Shown: positions 51,195-61,058 of the stretch, piece by piece
Position numbering within the stretch: the stretch's first letter is position 1
Layout of the letters: each line of letters opens with the position of its first letter
NCBI RefSeq assembly: GCF_026262505.1
Contig: NC_067207.1
Location: forward strand, 26,938,082 to 27,002,081
Reading direction: 5' to 3'
From: Trichomonas vaginalis G3
Taxonomy: Eukaryota > Parabasalia > Trichomonadida > Trichomonadidae
DNA: 64,000 bases
The notes under the pieces: model-generated
Databases searched by the model: none
What the model was told of the DNA's origin: nothing
Seen by the model: the letters and a program-made list of their open reading frames with translations, nothing else
Translations under genes and position numbers: made by a program

Positions 51195-51506
51195 GTTGTT
51201 CTTGAACTGACTTCTCTCCGTCAAATATTGACAGTACGCCAGTTTTGATATAATATTGTATTATAAACTTACCTTTAGAAATATCGGTCAGTTTTGTTGT
51301 TATATTTTTGTCTGCTTCAAGAACTTTCACCATCTCGGTTATACCAACTTTCTTTGCTTTATGAAAATATTTTGGTTCAGCAAAGACTGCTATTCTATAA
51401 CATTTTCCATTGTTTGTATAAAGAACTATTCTATCAATGAACTTGTATTGTTTGTGTGTGTAAACTTGTTTTGCTTCAATTCGAAGAGATACTCAAATAC
51501 GTCCAT
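51088..51506 (-). pseudogene. Polinton B: small antisense-overlapping gene region
   Basis: Counterpart of 4278-4696. It starts at 51506, 18 bases from the divergent gene at 51525, across TTTTTATTCTAAGTAAAA, and its 3' part overlaps the capsid gene in antisense. The family is not recognised. Confidence 0.5.
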
Positions 51507-51524
51507 CTTTTTATTCTAAGTAAA

Positions 51525-52104
51525 ATGTCATTTCCGAAAAATAGAAGCGTAAGTGTTTCAAAAGGTTTAATGGCGGTGGCAGATGTGAAGTTAAATTCAC
51601 CAACTCAAACAAACAGTCAAAGTGTTGTTGTCAATGTCAAAGAAAGAGATGTTGAAGTGGGGAAACCATACGAAGACGAAGATGGTATAACAATAGTTCC
51701 TGTAAAAGAACAACCAACATATCCTGAAGTTAGCAGAGACTTAAGTTCTGTTGCAGATATTCGAAACGACTACCAACAACTTAAAGACAAACTTAAAACT
51801 CAGGAGAAGATTTGTCAGGCTTTGGGTATAATGTTAAACTTGGTGACACAACCCTGTAAAAGTGAACTCATATGTCATTGCACCTCATGAAATTTTGAAA
51901 GAACTATTGAAACTTTTGACAGAGGCAGACGATATAAACATCAAAGAAATAGAACCCGACATTGCTTGCTGTGGTGTTTCATATAATGTCATTGACAAGA
52001 TATACGTTATGAAAGGAGGTGAAACGTTGAACTTAAAATATAGTTTCCCAGACGTCATAAAAATATTTGACGACCACAACATTTCATTAAAATTTACTTG
52101 CTAA
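51525..52104 (+). pseudogene. Polinton B: unrecognised gene between capsid candidates
   Basis: Counterpart of 4715-5295: acidic middle, a short coiled coil and a C-terminal domain ending DDHNISLKFTC. It ends 4 bases before the minor capsid gene. The copy is broken. Confidence 0.55.
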
Positions 52105-52108
52105 GTAA

Positions 52109-52915
52109 ATGGCAGAAGACATAGTGGTTTATACTATTACGACTAAAAACCCTGAGTCATATAATTCTATAACAACAAACTTACAAAGTCCTCAAGGACG
52201 ATATTGTAAACTGACCTTAAACACGATGACGACTAAAGCCTGTTTTGCTCTTTTGACACCAGAAGACTTTGTTGTTGTGAATGGTAAAAAATACTTCTTT
52301 GAAGATACTTACTCAGATATACCACCAACAGGTTTTGTTGACTTATTTAATACTTTAAGGACGGATGTAACATGTGCTGCAACTAGAGCAGGTTTCATTA
52401 TGTTTGGATGTCCGACTGAGTTTAGTATAAACGATATGAGCTATAATACAAAACTTATATCTGGTTTTTACTACCAACAGTTTCCTATAACAGGAAAAGG
52501 TGTCATACAAGGTCTATCTGTTCCATTGACTTTAAGTACACCTATTTTATATATTGTTTCAAACTTAGGTTCAAAGTGCTATTCGAATGTCGACAGAAAC
52601 TACTATGACCAAAAGATACTCATGCGTATAAACAACACTTTCTCTGCTGGTTTGCCTATTGTTCATTCGAATGCAGAGTTTTCAGCTTTAGTAAACTCAA
52701 ACACTTTAGCAAACATAAACTTAACCTTAGTTGACGCAAACTTTGTTCCTGTAAAACTTTTATGTCCTATGTATTTGTCAATGACGGCAGAAAGTTTCGA
52801 ATTGGAAGATGCAACTGGTGAAAGTATTGTACTACAAGAACAACTTCAACAACAAATAGCTCAAGAACAACAAATGCAACAAATAGCTCAAGAACAACAA
52901 ATAGCTCAAGAATAA
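52109..52915 (+). CDS. Polinton B: minor capsid (penton-like) protein candidate
   Basis: A whole 268-residue frame nearly identical to 5300-6100; the main difference is in the number of QIAQEQ repeats in the tail, which suggests the tail expands and contracts. Beta-rich, consistent with a single jelly roll. Confidence 0.6.
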   Translation: MAEDIVVYTITTKNPESYNSITTNLQSPQGRYCKLTLNTMTTKACFALLTPEDFVVVNGKKYFFEDTYSDIPPTGFVDLFNTLRTDVTCAATRAGFIMFGCPTEFSINDMSYNTKLISGFYYQQFPITGKGVIQGLSVPLTLSTPILYIVSNLGSKCYSNVDRNYYDQKILMRINNTFSAGLPIVHSNAEFSALVNSNTLANINLTLVDANFVPVKLLCPMYLSMTAESFELEDATGESIVLQEQLQQQIAQEQQMQQIAQEQQIAQE

Positions 52916-52945
52916 AAAAAATATTTTTTTTATTTTTATAAAAAA

Positions 52946-54179
52946 ATGTACAGAATAGACGTTTCAGATTTTTATGACTTCCAAGCGTTCAGAAATATGT
53001 GTCCATTTCGAGACTATAACAAAGCAGTCGAGAATTTGAAACGTTTAGTCATTTATGTCGACTCTGCCCCAGAATGTTATGTCATGAAAGAATGGGATGT
53101 AGTCTTTAACAAACCTAAAGCGACAATAGTTTCAGAACAAGAATGTAAACAGAAACTTAAGAAAATAAAAGTCGTACAAGTTGGTATGAAGATGTTAGAT
53201 GCTTGGGATATCTTATTGTCAAAGTTAGAAGATTTTTCAGTTCGTGGTATAAAGTTCTATACACCTTCTCCAAACTTCTATTCTATCTTCACTGGATATA
53301 AATACGAACAAGTAGAATGGAAAGAAAATGTTATAGAAGCTTGGTTAGACCATGTCAAAGAAATTATATGCAATGGAAACGAAAGAGTCTATGAGTATAT
53401 CTTATGTTGGTTTGCAAACATCTTACAACATCCAAGTGCTAAAAATGAAACTGCTCTCATCATAATTGGAAAACAAGGAACAGGTAAGAACACTTTCTTT
53501 ACAGATATTTGTGCAAACTGTTAGAGGGCTATTCGAACCCTAATATGACAAACTTAGAAAACATCTGCGGTAAATTTAACTCTTCAATAGAGAATATGAA
53601 ACTTATAGTATGTAACGAACTTCAAAGTATAGATACAACAAAGTTTTAAACTCAGATGCTTTGAAGAGTCTTATAACAGACAAAGTTGGAGTTGTTGAAA
53701 GAAAGTATAGAGACCAAAGAGTTTGTGAAAATGTTGCAAACTTCGTCATGGTTTCAAACAACGCCGTTCCGATGAAGTTAGAAAGTTCTGACAGAAGATA
53801 TGTAGTTGTCAGAACGTCAGAAGCTCATATGCAAGATACAGAATATTTTGACGACTTAGCAGAAACTTTGACACCTAACTTTTACAACCACTTGTTCTCA
53901 TATTTCATGACATTAGATATTTCAAAGTTCAATCCAAGACAAATTCCACATACCGAAGAGAGACAAACATTGTTAGAAGCAAACAAGAGTGTATATGAAC
54001 TGTTCATAGATGAAACTGACTTTGAGTGTTTAGATGAAAGGTCATTGTACGATTCGTATAAACAGTATTGTCAAGAGTATGGTTATATGACAGCGTCTAA
54101 ACGAACATTCTTGGCAAATGTCAAAAGTCTTTTAGATGTTCAGAATGGTGTATATACAAAGAAAAATTTTTCTGAGTAA
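52946..54179 (+). pseudogene. Polinton B: superfamily 3 helicase region (D5-like)
   Basis: Counterpart of 6129-7363, with the Walker A (GKQGTGKNTFF) and the downstream SF3 motifs readable. The spacer before it contains AAAAAATATTTTTT. The copy is broken. Confidence 0.8.
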
Positions 54180-54215
54180 ATTTTAAAAAAAATATTTTTT
54201 TATCCGATAGAAAAG

Positions 54216-54635
54216 ATGACGAAATTCATCTCAGTCAACAAGTACATGTCAGGACTTAAAGAAGAACTAGACCCATTCACATATTTGAATGTTTACTTCT
54301 ACCATTTTGAAAAGTCTACATTTGACAAAGTTTGGAACATCGAACCAGTTAAGTTTGCTATTGTGACTAAAAATGGTGCGAAATTTGAAGACTTAGACAT
54401 AGAAGGTTTGTTAACAGTCAAAGAAAGTTTTGACAGAAGGTTTTCAAACCTTAAAGAAGGCAAAGCATACAAACTTGTTATACCTTATGAACCAAAGAAA
54501 GCAGACGACTATGAATATTATGAGTCTAAGATAGTTGAAGTTCAAGGTAAATTGGGTAAAAAGATTTTAGAGTCTAAGCCAGTGTTTGCTCCTAAAGAGG
54601 AAGAGAACATTGACATTGACCCAGAAATGTTCTAA
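54216..54635 (+). CDS. Polinton B: unrecognised 139-residue protein
   Basis: A whole frame starting MTKFISVNKYMSGLKEELDP, with a mixed alpha/beta body and an acidic end (EEENIDIDPEMF). It follows the helicase in the same direction, separated by an AT-rich palindromic spacer and CCGATAGAAAAG just before the ATG (also in copy A). It may serve replication alongside the helicase, but I do not recognise the family. Confidence 0.6.
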   Translation: MTKFISVNKYMSGLKEELDPFTYLNVYFYHFEKSTFDKVWNIEPVKFAIVTKNGAKFEDLDIEGLLTVKESFDRRFSNLKEGKAYKLVIPYEPKKADDYEYYESKIVEVQGKLGKKILESKPVFAPKEEENIDIDPEMF

Positions 54636-54654
54636 AAATAAAATTTTATTTTTA

Positions 54655-55102
54655 CATGTCAAATTTCTTTTCTCTGGAACTGGCTCTGGTTCTTTCTTCT
54701 CTTCTTCTACTTTCTTTTCTTTCTTTTCTCTCTTCTTCTTCTCTGGTGGAGTTATGTCAAACTTCTCAGAACCATATTTTTGTAAAAGTCTTTGTCCTTT
54801 AATAGTTCTTCTATTCTGTTTTCTATTTCATCTTCAAGAACAGCGCATGTGTCTTCTTTGCATTCTAAGAAGTTTTGTTGGACTTCATCTCTCCAAGAGG
54901 CGTCATCTCTGTCAACAAGTCTGTCATTGACAAATTTTAAGACTTCTCTGCTTAAGGTTTTATGGTTCTTGTCATATTCCCAGAAACAGAACTTTAGAAC
55001 AAATTCACCTTTCTTGTTTACACTATGTAAGATTTTATGGTCGACAGATGTTTTGCTGTCGAAAAGCTTGTCTCGAATATAGATAGCGAAATCGCTAGAC
55101 AT
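54655..55102 (-). pseudogene. Polinton B: small reverse gene with charged C-terminus
   Basis: Counterpart of 7835-8294. It is divergent from the ATPase gene with 36 bases between start codons. Lys/Glu/Pro-rich tail. The copy is broken. Confidence 0.5.
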
Positions 55103-55138
55103 TTTCTAAAAGATAAAAATTTTAATTTTTCTAAAAAT

Positions 55139-56014
55139 ATGTTAGAAAAAAAGTTTGCTGACATTGACAAGAAATTTGAGAATGTTTTAAACAAGAACAA
55201 GAGGAAGTTGGAAAATGCTCAGATAAAACCCATACATGACAAGTTCTTATTTGCTCAGAATGGTATAACAGGTCTAATCGCACCACCTGGGTCGGGTAAG
55301 ACTTTCACTTATCTTAAAATGGCTGCACAACAACAAGAACTAGATGAGAAGAACCCATTCTATGAGTTAGTTGTCATTTGTAGTACTTCTGGTCAATTTG
55401 ACCAAACCGTCAATTCGTTCAAAGATATTATAAAAAAGTCTAAGTTAGTATGTATAAAAGACTCTGAGTTGTTAGATTGGATAAAGAAGTACCAAAGAAG
55501 AGTTTTGAAGTACAATGCTATAAATGAGTATGTCAATTCGAAGTTTAAAGACCCAAATGAGGAAATGCAGAGAATATTAGAGAAGAAACACTTCAGAAAC
55601 AAACAGAAAGAGATAGAATACATTTCGAAGAAATTGCAATCTTACGATTGGAAGACTTACCCTCACAGATGTCTTCTTATCTTAGATGACTTTGCTTCTC
55701 ATCCTTTGTTAAAGAACAGAGAACAAGACATGTGTCGAATTCTTAAGAAGCTCAGACACTTTAACATTTCAGTTGTCATTTGTGTACAGACAGCAAAGAG
55801 TTTAAGTAAGGATGTAAAGAGAATACTTACTGACATTGTACTTTTCCCCGGATTGTCCGAAGACGATTTCATGGAACTTATGAAAGAGTCCATGGCAGGT
55901 AAGTTTGACAGACATGAACTATGGGAGAAGTACAAAGTCATACAAGACCCTCATACTTCTTTCAGAATTCACATCTACGCAAACAAAGTTCAAATTGTAA
56001 AAAGTCAAGCGTAA
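55139..56014 (+). CDS. Polinton B: A32/FtsK-like packaging ATPase
   Basis: A whole 291-residue frame. Walker A APPGSGKT at about residues 47-54 and Walker B LLILDDFA near 181, with the following CVQTAKS segment as a likely sensor. The fold order is that of the HerA/FtsK ATPases that load genomes into Polinton and NCLDV capsids. The ATG at 55139 is used; it matches the start in copy A. Confidence 0.85.
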   Translation: MLEKKFADIDKKFENVLNKNKRKLENAQIKPIHDKFLFAQNGITGLIAPPGSGKTFTYLKMAAQQQELDEKNPFYELVVICSTSGQFDQTVNSFKDIIKKSKLVCIKDSELLDWIKKYQRRVLKYNAINEYVNSKFKDPNEEMQRILEKKHFRNKQKEIEYISKKLQSYDWKTYPHRCLLILDDFASHPLLKNREQDMCRILKKLRHFNISVVICVQTAKSLSKDVKRILTDIVLFPGLSEDDFMELMKESMAGKFDRHELWEKYKVIQDPHTSFRIHIYANKVQIVKSQA

Positions 56015-56030
56015 AAAATAAATGGTTCAT

Positions 56031-56854
56031 TTACTCTTCTTCTTTGAAGTTGTCAAAATACTCTGTTATCTTTTCCTTCAGTAGCGGTAAATCTTCTTTG
56101 AATGTAAGTATTGTACAACCTTTCATATCATAGTGTGTTTGAGGTAACGTATCTTGAACTATCTGTTTAACATCTTCATTTGGTGTCATTGAAATCGGTA
56201 AGTTTTCGCGATAGAACCAATTTCTGTCAGATTTGTAAATCTTAGCAAGGTCGTAAAAGCTTTTGTTGTTTCTTCTGACTAAATGCAACATAACCATATC
56301 TCTGTCTTCTTCATTTTCCATCTCTTCAGTGTAAATCATATACTTATAGTTCTTTTCCTTTCCTTTTGGTACCGAACGTGGTATTCTTTTCTGTATGTTT
56401 TTGTCTTTTGCTTCAATGACTTCATCTTTGCTTGAAGTTTCTTTTCCATCTCTTCACGTTCTTGTCTATGAATTTCGTCAAGAAGTCTGTAAATATACCA
56501 AGCATAGCGAGGTGAAGCCCACATTGCAACAGCATTTACGAGAAGTCTATGTACATACCAACCTCTCAAACCAGGAGCCAAATTTTTACGATTTTCATGT
56601 GTTTTATGCAAGGCCGAGAATTCTCGGTCTAGAGAAATTTCACTCAAAAGTTCTTGTGTGCTTTGGTTTTTGAACCAGTCGTCTGCGTGTTTAGTATCTG
56701 GAGCAAAACATGCTGTCAAAATACTTTGCATTTGGTACATGTCATCTTTGACCGAACGAATGAGACGTAACTGTTTGTTAAACTGAACCCACTCGTATTC
56801 TTCATTTATGGTTTCATGAACGATAGCAGTTGTTGTGTTCTCTGTTGTTGACAT
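56031..56854 (-). pseudogene. Polinton B: KilA-N domain protein region
   Basis: Counterpart of 9224-10063, with the KilA-N hallmark GLRGWYVHRLLVNAVAMWAS and a C-terminal domain containing SDRNWFYRENLPISMTPNED. Leader GTAAGAACAGAAATG. The copy is broken. Confidence 0.7.
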
Positions 56855-56942
56855 TTCTGTTCTTACATACAAAATAAAAAATAAAATAAAAATAAAATTA
56901 GCGTTATTTTCTATCTTGTATAAAAGACCAAAAATAAACGCT

Positions 56943-57554
56943 TTACATGTATTTTTCAGCAACTTCGTCAAATAATTTTATAGCTTTGTCGATCTCATCT
57001 ACTTCAAACGTTTCTTTACCTTTCGTGGGAGCACCATACATTTTCTCAAACTTTTCAAGTAGTTCTGTTTCAGCAGCTCTCATATCGTTAACAAACACAA
57101 CCTTAACTCTATTGACTGTATTGTCATATCTTTGAGTTATATTATATGTTCTTCCTATCTTATATCTCTTTGTATTGAAGTCCTTCGGTTTCTGAACGAT
57201 GTAAAGTAAGCCTTCACTGCAACGTTCCGTATCGAATGAACCATATGTTATGAAATTATATCCAACAACTGGGTCTAACCATAACAAAACTATTGGTATA
57301 AGACTTTTGTCAATGAGATATGCTGTAGTTCCACAGAATCTTACCGATATCATAAGCTCAGGATTTCTTGTCAAAATTTTCTGAGTTGAAGCAATTCCAA
57401 CCCAATGCCATGTTTTCTTTCCAAATGGTGATATAATGTCTGACAAAGAATATTTGTTGTATTTCTTTGAGTATCTTACGTTTAAATCACCTATTCTAAC
57501 CACTTTGGTGTCATTGTCTATCTTTTTAACTGTTTCAAACTCAGTGTTTGTCAT
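56943..57554 (-). CDS. Polinton B: KilA-N plus T5orf172 (GIY-YIG-type) protein
   Basis: A whole 203-residue frame. Residues about 18-100 resemble a KilA-N domain (VRYSKKYNKYSLSDI; STQKIL; GTTAYLIDKSLIPI). Residues 115-195 form a T5orf172-type GIY-YIG domain (GLLYIVQKPKDF; YKIGRTYNITQRY; VNDMRAAETELLEKFEKMYG). This domain pairing is typical of large DNA viruses and phages. The leader is GTAAGAACAGGAAATG. It may bind and nick DNA. Confidence 0.75.
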   Translation of the reverse strand: MTNTEFETVKKIDNDTKVVRIGDLNVRYSKKYNKYSLSDIISPFGKKTWHWVGIASTQKILTRNPELMISVRFCGTTAYLIDKSLIPIVLLWLDPVVGYNFITYGSFDTERCSEGLLYIVQKPKDFNTKRYKIGRTYNITQRYDNTVNRVKVVFVNDMRAAETELLEKFEKMYGAPTKGKETFEVDEIDKAIKLFDEVAEKYM

Positions 57555-57769
57555 TTCCTGTTCTTACATACAAAATAAAAAAATAAAAAAAATAAAAACT
57601 AACTTTTTTTTCTATCTTGTATAGAGGATATGATTTCAGGGATTTTTTTACGAAGAGTAAAAGTTCACTTCGTCAAAAATAACACAAAAATAGTGTATTT
57701 TAAACGAAGTGTCAAAGTTCTCTTCGTCAAAAAAATACAGTTATATCATGAAATTTGGTCATTTTTTTC

Positions 57770-57958
57770 ATGTCAGAAGACTCGAAGGTGCAACACTTCC
57801 AAAATACCGACGAACTCAGAAGAGCAGCATGGCAGTATGTTCTTGACAACTTCTTTGAGTTCTCCAGGTACACCTTGGAAAATGCTGAAGAACTCCGACA
57901 CAGAGAATTTGGAGAAATTGCGCTCCAATACTACATTGACAAACAAAGGGTAAAATAA
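57770..57958 (+). CDS. cassette gene 1, 62-residue acidic helical protein
   Basis: MSEDSKVQHFQNTDELRRAA at the start; helical and charged throughout, with no membrane segment. TCATTT just upstream fits an Initiator. It is the first of a run of small uninterrupted genes absent from the matching part of copy A. The family is not recognised. Confidence 0.5.
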   Translation: MSEDSKVQHFQNTDELRRAAWQYVLDNFFEFSRYTLENAEELRHREFGEIALQYYIDKQRVK

Positions 57959-57994
57959 GACTAAAAACTTAACGTTTAAAAAGTGACATTTTTA

Positions 57995-58195
57995 ATGAGC
58001 TCCGAGTCACCGAGAAAACTTGGTCAGATGTTAGCAGCTTACTTCCCTGAGGAGGATGGAAGCGTTACATACGTAAGGTTCAAAAACAACGAACCTGGAA
58101 TTGCGTACCAAATTCGCGATTACATGACCGTGGAAGAGTACGAAAGGTTCCTACAAGAGAAACCAGCTCTAAACAACTCAGAAAAGAAAGAATAA
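57995..58195 (+). CDS. cassette gene 2, 66-residue protein
   Basis: Starts MSSESPRKLGQMLAAYFPEE, with a compact alpha/beta pattern and a Lys/Glu end. It lies 36 bases after cassette gene 1 in the same direction, so the two may share a transcript. The family is not recognised. Confidence 0.5.
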   Translation: MSSESPRKLGQMLAAYFPEEDGSVTYVRFKNNEPGIAYQIRDYMTVEEYERFLQEKPALNNSEKKE

Positions 58196-58223
58196 AAAGT
58201 TTAACTCGTAATTGTTTATTTTT

Positions 58224-58805
58224 TTACTTGTATGGGCAAGCTGCAAGAATGAAGTCGACTATCTCAGTCTTTGTCTTGACGAGCTGGACGGCTCTTGCGA
58301 GTACGTCTGTTTTGCGGTCTCCAGCTGGTGTTTGACCTTCGTAATTGCGCATGTTCTTGAGAGCTCCAACTGTAAATGGCTGTAAGATGAAGAGTCTCTC
58401 AGACTGCTTGAGGTAGTCTTCACGGTCACGAACCGAATCTGTGGTACGAGTCGAATTGGTCGACTTTAGGGAAGAGACTGAAAGCCTGTCATCTTCCATA
58501 GGGGCTGTGGCATACTCTTTGCGTAAACGGTTCAGACCTTCCTCGAACTCTTGGTCTCTCTTGGATTGAGATTGGAATTGGAATTGGGGTGGAGGGTTTG
58601 ACATGAACATCCAAGGGTTAGGGCAGTAAGGCATAGGCTGAGGAGGGTAGTTCGGGAAGCCTTGTGGTGGGTAGTAACATTGAGGTGGAAATTGGTAGTA
58701 ATTTGGTGGAGGTACTTGCTGGAACTGAGGTTGCTGAGGTGCAGGGGCTGGTGCTTTAGGTTCCTCTGGTTTGGGAATGGACTCGGTTAGTGGGACGTCG
58801 GACAT
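58224..58805 (-). CDS. cassette gene 3, Pro/Gln-rich 193-residue protein
   Basis: Residues 10-95 are rich in Pro, Gln and Tyr (PPPNYYQFPPQCYYPPQGFP), then a charged Ser/Thr/Arg region, then a C-terminal helical domain (LKQSERLFILQPFTVGALKN ... IVDFILAACPYK). The layout suggests a disordered arm on a small globular domain. Its start lies at the edge of the 22-bp array, so its promoter is probably inside the repeats. The family is not recognised. Confidence 0.6.
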   Translation of the reverse strand: MSDVPLTESIPKPEEPKAPAPAPQQPQFQQVPPPNYYQFPPQCYYPPQGFPNYPPQPMPYCPNPWMFMSNPPPQFQFQSQSKRDQEFEEGLNRLRKEYATAPMEDDRLSVSSLKSTNSTRTTDSVRDREDYLKQSERLFILQPFTVGALKNMRNYEGQTPAGDRKTDVLARAVQLVKTKTEIVDFILAACPYK

Positions 58806-59265
58806 TGTCTTGAAACAATAAAAGACTTGTCTTGAAAAAGTAAAAGACTTGTCTTGAAAAAGTAAAAGACTTGTCTTGAAAAAGTAAAAGACTTGTCTTG
58901 AAAAAGTAAAAGACTTGTCTTGAAAAAGTAAAAGACTTGTCTTGAAAAAGTAAAAGACTTGTCTTGAAAAAGTAAAAGACTTGTCTTGAAAAAGTACGGG
59001 TATCGTCTTCAATCAAGACCACTGTTCTCAAATTTGAGAACTTTACACCAAAAAATTTCTTGAAAAATAACGGGTCTTGTCTTGAAAAAGTAAAAGACTT
59101 GTCTTGAAAAAGTAAAAGACTTGTCTTGAAAAAGTAAAAGACTTGTCTTGAAAAAGTAAAAGACTTGTCTTGAAAAAGTAAAAGACTTGTCTTGAAAAAG
59201 TAAAAGACTTGTCTTGAAACAATAAAAGACTTGTCTTGAAAAAGTAAAAGACTTGTCTTGAAACA
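58806..59265. promoter_or_regulatory. bidirectional 22-bp repeat array with central palindrome
   Basis: Exactly fills the gap between the divergent start codons at 58805 and 59266. About 9 copies of a 22-bp unit (CTTGTCTTGAAAAAGTAAAA plus 2) lie on each side of a non-repeat core holding the perfect palindrome TTCTCAAATTTGAGAA (59025-59040). The outermost units change to CTTGAAACAATG or CTTGAAACAATA at the start codons, so the repeats supply the leader and context of the ATGs. Confidence 0.8.
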
Positions 59266-59631
59266 ATGACCGACATAGACCCAGCAGATGAGGCAATCTA
59301 CCTTATAGAGATAAATGAGCTAGTTAGGAACTACCTGAGCCATCTGAAGTCAAACAAGACCATTGCAGGCTGGGTGTCTGGAAGAGGTGCGCTTAAAATT
59401 GAAATTGACACCGGAATTGTCCTGCAAATACCAGAAAACACTCCTGTAGACGACATAAAAGAGATGAAGAAAGAAACCCTCTTGAAGTTCTTTGCAAAGC
59501 GTCCGTGGATACAACTTCCAAACAGAGAGAACCCAACTGTACGAATTGCCCAAATTCTCAGAGGACTCTTACACTTCTCGGGTCAGGCGTTCTTCATAAA
59601 CACAGAAGGCGACATCGTACCTTTACAGTAA
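59266..59631 (+). CDS. cassette gene 4, 121-residue protein
   Basis: A whole frame starting MTDIDPADEAIYLIEINELV, with a helical start and a mixed alpha/beta body (WVSGRGALKIEIDTGIVLQI; FSGQAFFINTEGDIVPLQ). Codon and base use are richer in G and C than in the core element genes. Its first codons also occur in copy A at 10979-11063. The family is not recognised. Confidence 0.6.
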   Translation: MTDIDPADEAIYLIEINELVRNYLSHLKSNKTIAGWVSGRGALKIEIDTGIVLQIPENTPVDDIKEMKKETLLKFFAKRPWIQLPNRENPTVRIAQILRGLLHFSGQAFFINTEGDIVPLQ

Positions 59632-59679
59632 ACATCTATATGGCACGCTTTGAGTAAAAACATTTTTTTCATTTTTTGA

Positions 59680-60264
59680 ATGAAGCAAGTTAAATTCGTC
59701 CCACACCAAACTCAATGGACCGATGAAGAGTTTCAAGCTATGGTTGAAGGTGTTGAGAACGACATAGACGGCGAACTTGAAGGAGCTCAAATCACAATTG
59801 CAACCAAAATTGCAGAAGTCAAGGAACAGATAGCTCCACTTAAAGCTACCAAAGCTACTCTTGACCTCATGGATAGTTACCGTTTAGATGTCAAGAGTGG
59901 AATAAGACAATTAAAATTAAAACTTCTAAACTACGAAGCTATACTCCAAAAGTTAGCAGAAATGAGAAGACTTTACCAGAGCTACTTACATGTAAGGGAC
60001 TTACCTTCAAGCAATCCGACCAAAGATGAATTTGTTGACATTGTCCCAATTTTGTCCGAAAGTCAGCTCAGATGTTTCGAACTGCTCCCAACATATCCAG
60101 AATATGAACGTTTGCCTGAACTCTTCCGCAATCTCAAAAAACGTTTTTTGGTTCTCATGTTCGAAACTTTTATCGGAAGAGACAACAAACGTTCAGAAGA
60201 AGAACAAGATATTATTTTAAACTTGTTGTATGACTTAACCGTCATAACAAGCTTTTTGAAGTAA
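59680..60264 (+). CDS. cassette gene 5, 194-residue coiled-coil protein
   Basis: Starts MKQVKFVPHQTQWTDEEFQA. Residues 25-110 form a long helix or coiled coil (ITIATKIAEVKEQIAPLKAT; LKLLNYEAILQKLAEMRRLY), and the C-terminal half is helical with a Leu-rich end (ILNLLYDLTVITSFLK). It follows gene 4 by 48 bases. The family is not recognised. Confidence 0.6.
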   Translation: MKQVKFVPHQTQWTDEEFQAMVEGVENDIDGELEGAQITIATKIAEVKEQIAPLKATKATLDLMDSYRLDVKSGIRQLKLKLLNYEAILQKLAEMRRLYQSYLHVRDLPSSNPTKDEFVDIVPILSESQLRCFELLPTYPEYERLPELFRNLKKRFLVLMFETFIGRDNKRSEEEQDIILNLLYDLTVITSFLK

Positions 60265-60296
60265 AACCGTCATTCTCAAACCACTTCATTTTTTCG

Positions 60297-60989
60297 ATGT
60301 CCGAACAAGCACCGAAGCCAAACTCAATGGCAGATGTCCTTTCAAGGTTGCCAGACAAGCGCCCAGTTCAAATTCAAATTGCCCAATTGAACGCTCATCT
60401 GACAACCACCATTAAGACTATCCAAAGTAGTCTTATGGAAGAGATAACCAATCTCAAAGTCGAAGTCCTCACGAACCAAGCTTCCAATAAGAAAGTCCTG
60501 AACGATTTCGCGGAAACCTTGCGCCAATACAACAAAGAGAACCAAAACCTTGCCAGACTCATCTACCGTTTCTTCGAAGAGATAGACGCCATCTGGAAGG
60601 TACTCGGAAAGGACAGAACATGCAACACCGTACTTCGTGAGTACCAAATTGAAGAAGGAATTTTCGAGGAAGAAGAGAAACACGAAGAAGAAGAGGAAGA
60701 AGAAGAGAAACACGAAGAAAAGGAAGTTTGGGCAACCCTTGTTGCGATGACAGTTATGAAATTTCCCAACCCTACCCATACAAAATCCGCAACAGGAGAC
60801 CGGCAAGGTTCTTACCCCAGTCCTCAACAACTTGGGACACTTGAGCCTTACCTTCGGAATTACGGTACAATTTCCATGGGAAGGCTTGTCGGTATGCAAT
60901 GGGTTCCAAATCCAAACAAGAAGACGAAGGTCAGACACATTGACGGTGACAAGCTCAACAACCGTAAGGAGAACCTCGAGTGGTTCTAA
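60297..60989 (+). CDS. cassette gene 6, coiled coil fused to an HNH-like tail
   Basis: A whole 230-residue frame. Residues 20-110 are a coiled coil. Residues about 120-142 are almost wholly Glu with Lys and His. The last ~45 residues (GTISMGRLVGMQWVPNPNKK, then VRHIDGDKLNNRKENLEWF) match the C-terminal half of an HNH domain, like the core of the gene at 15361. It looks like a fusion that captured part of a homing-type nuclease for DNA binding; whether it can cut is unclear. Confidence 0.6.
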   Translation: MSEQAPKPNSMADVLSRLPDKRPVQIQIAQLNAHLTTTIKTIQSSLMEEITNLKVEVLTNQASNKKVLNDFAETLRQYNKENQNLARLIYRFFEEIDAIWKVLGKDRTCNTVLREYQIEEGIFEEEEKHEEEEEEEEKHEEKEVWATLVAMTVMKFPNPTHTKSATGDRQGSYPSPQQLGTLEPYLRNYGTISMGRLVGMQWVPNPNKKTKVRHIDGDKLNNRKENLEWF

Positions 60990-61058
60990 GAGTAAAAAAA
61001 TTTTATTTTAGGGGGAAACCCCGAGTAAATTTAAGTTTAGTTGGATAAGTAGCTTAAA

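Noticed and set aside
60026-60938. Reverse-strand frames over cassette genes 5 and 6
   Set aside because: They are mirror frames of the forward coiled-coil genes with improbable composition (runs of Phe and Ser).
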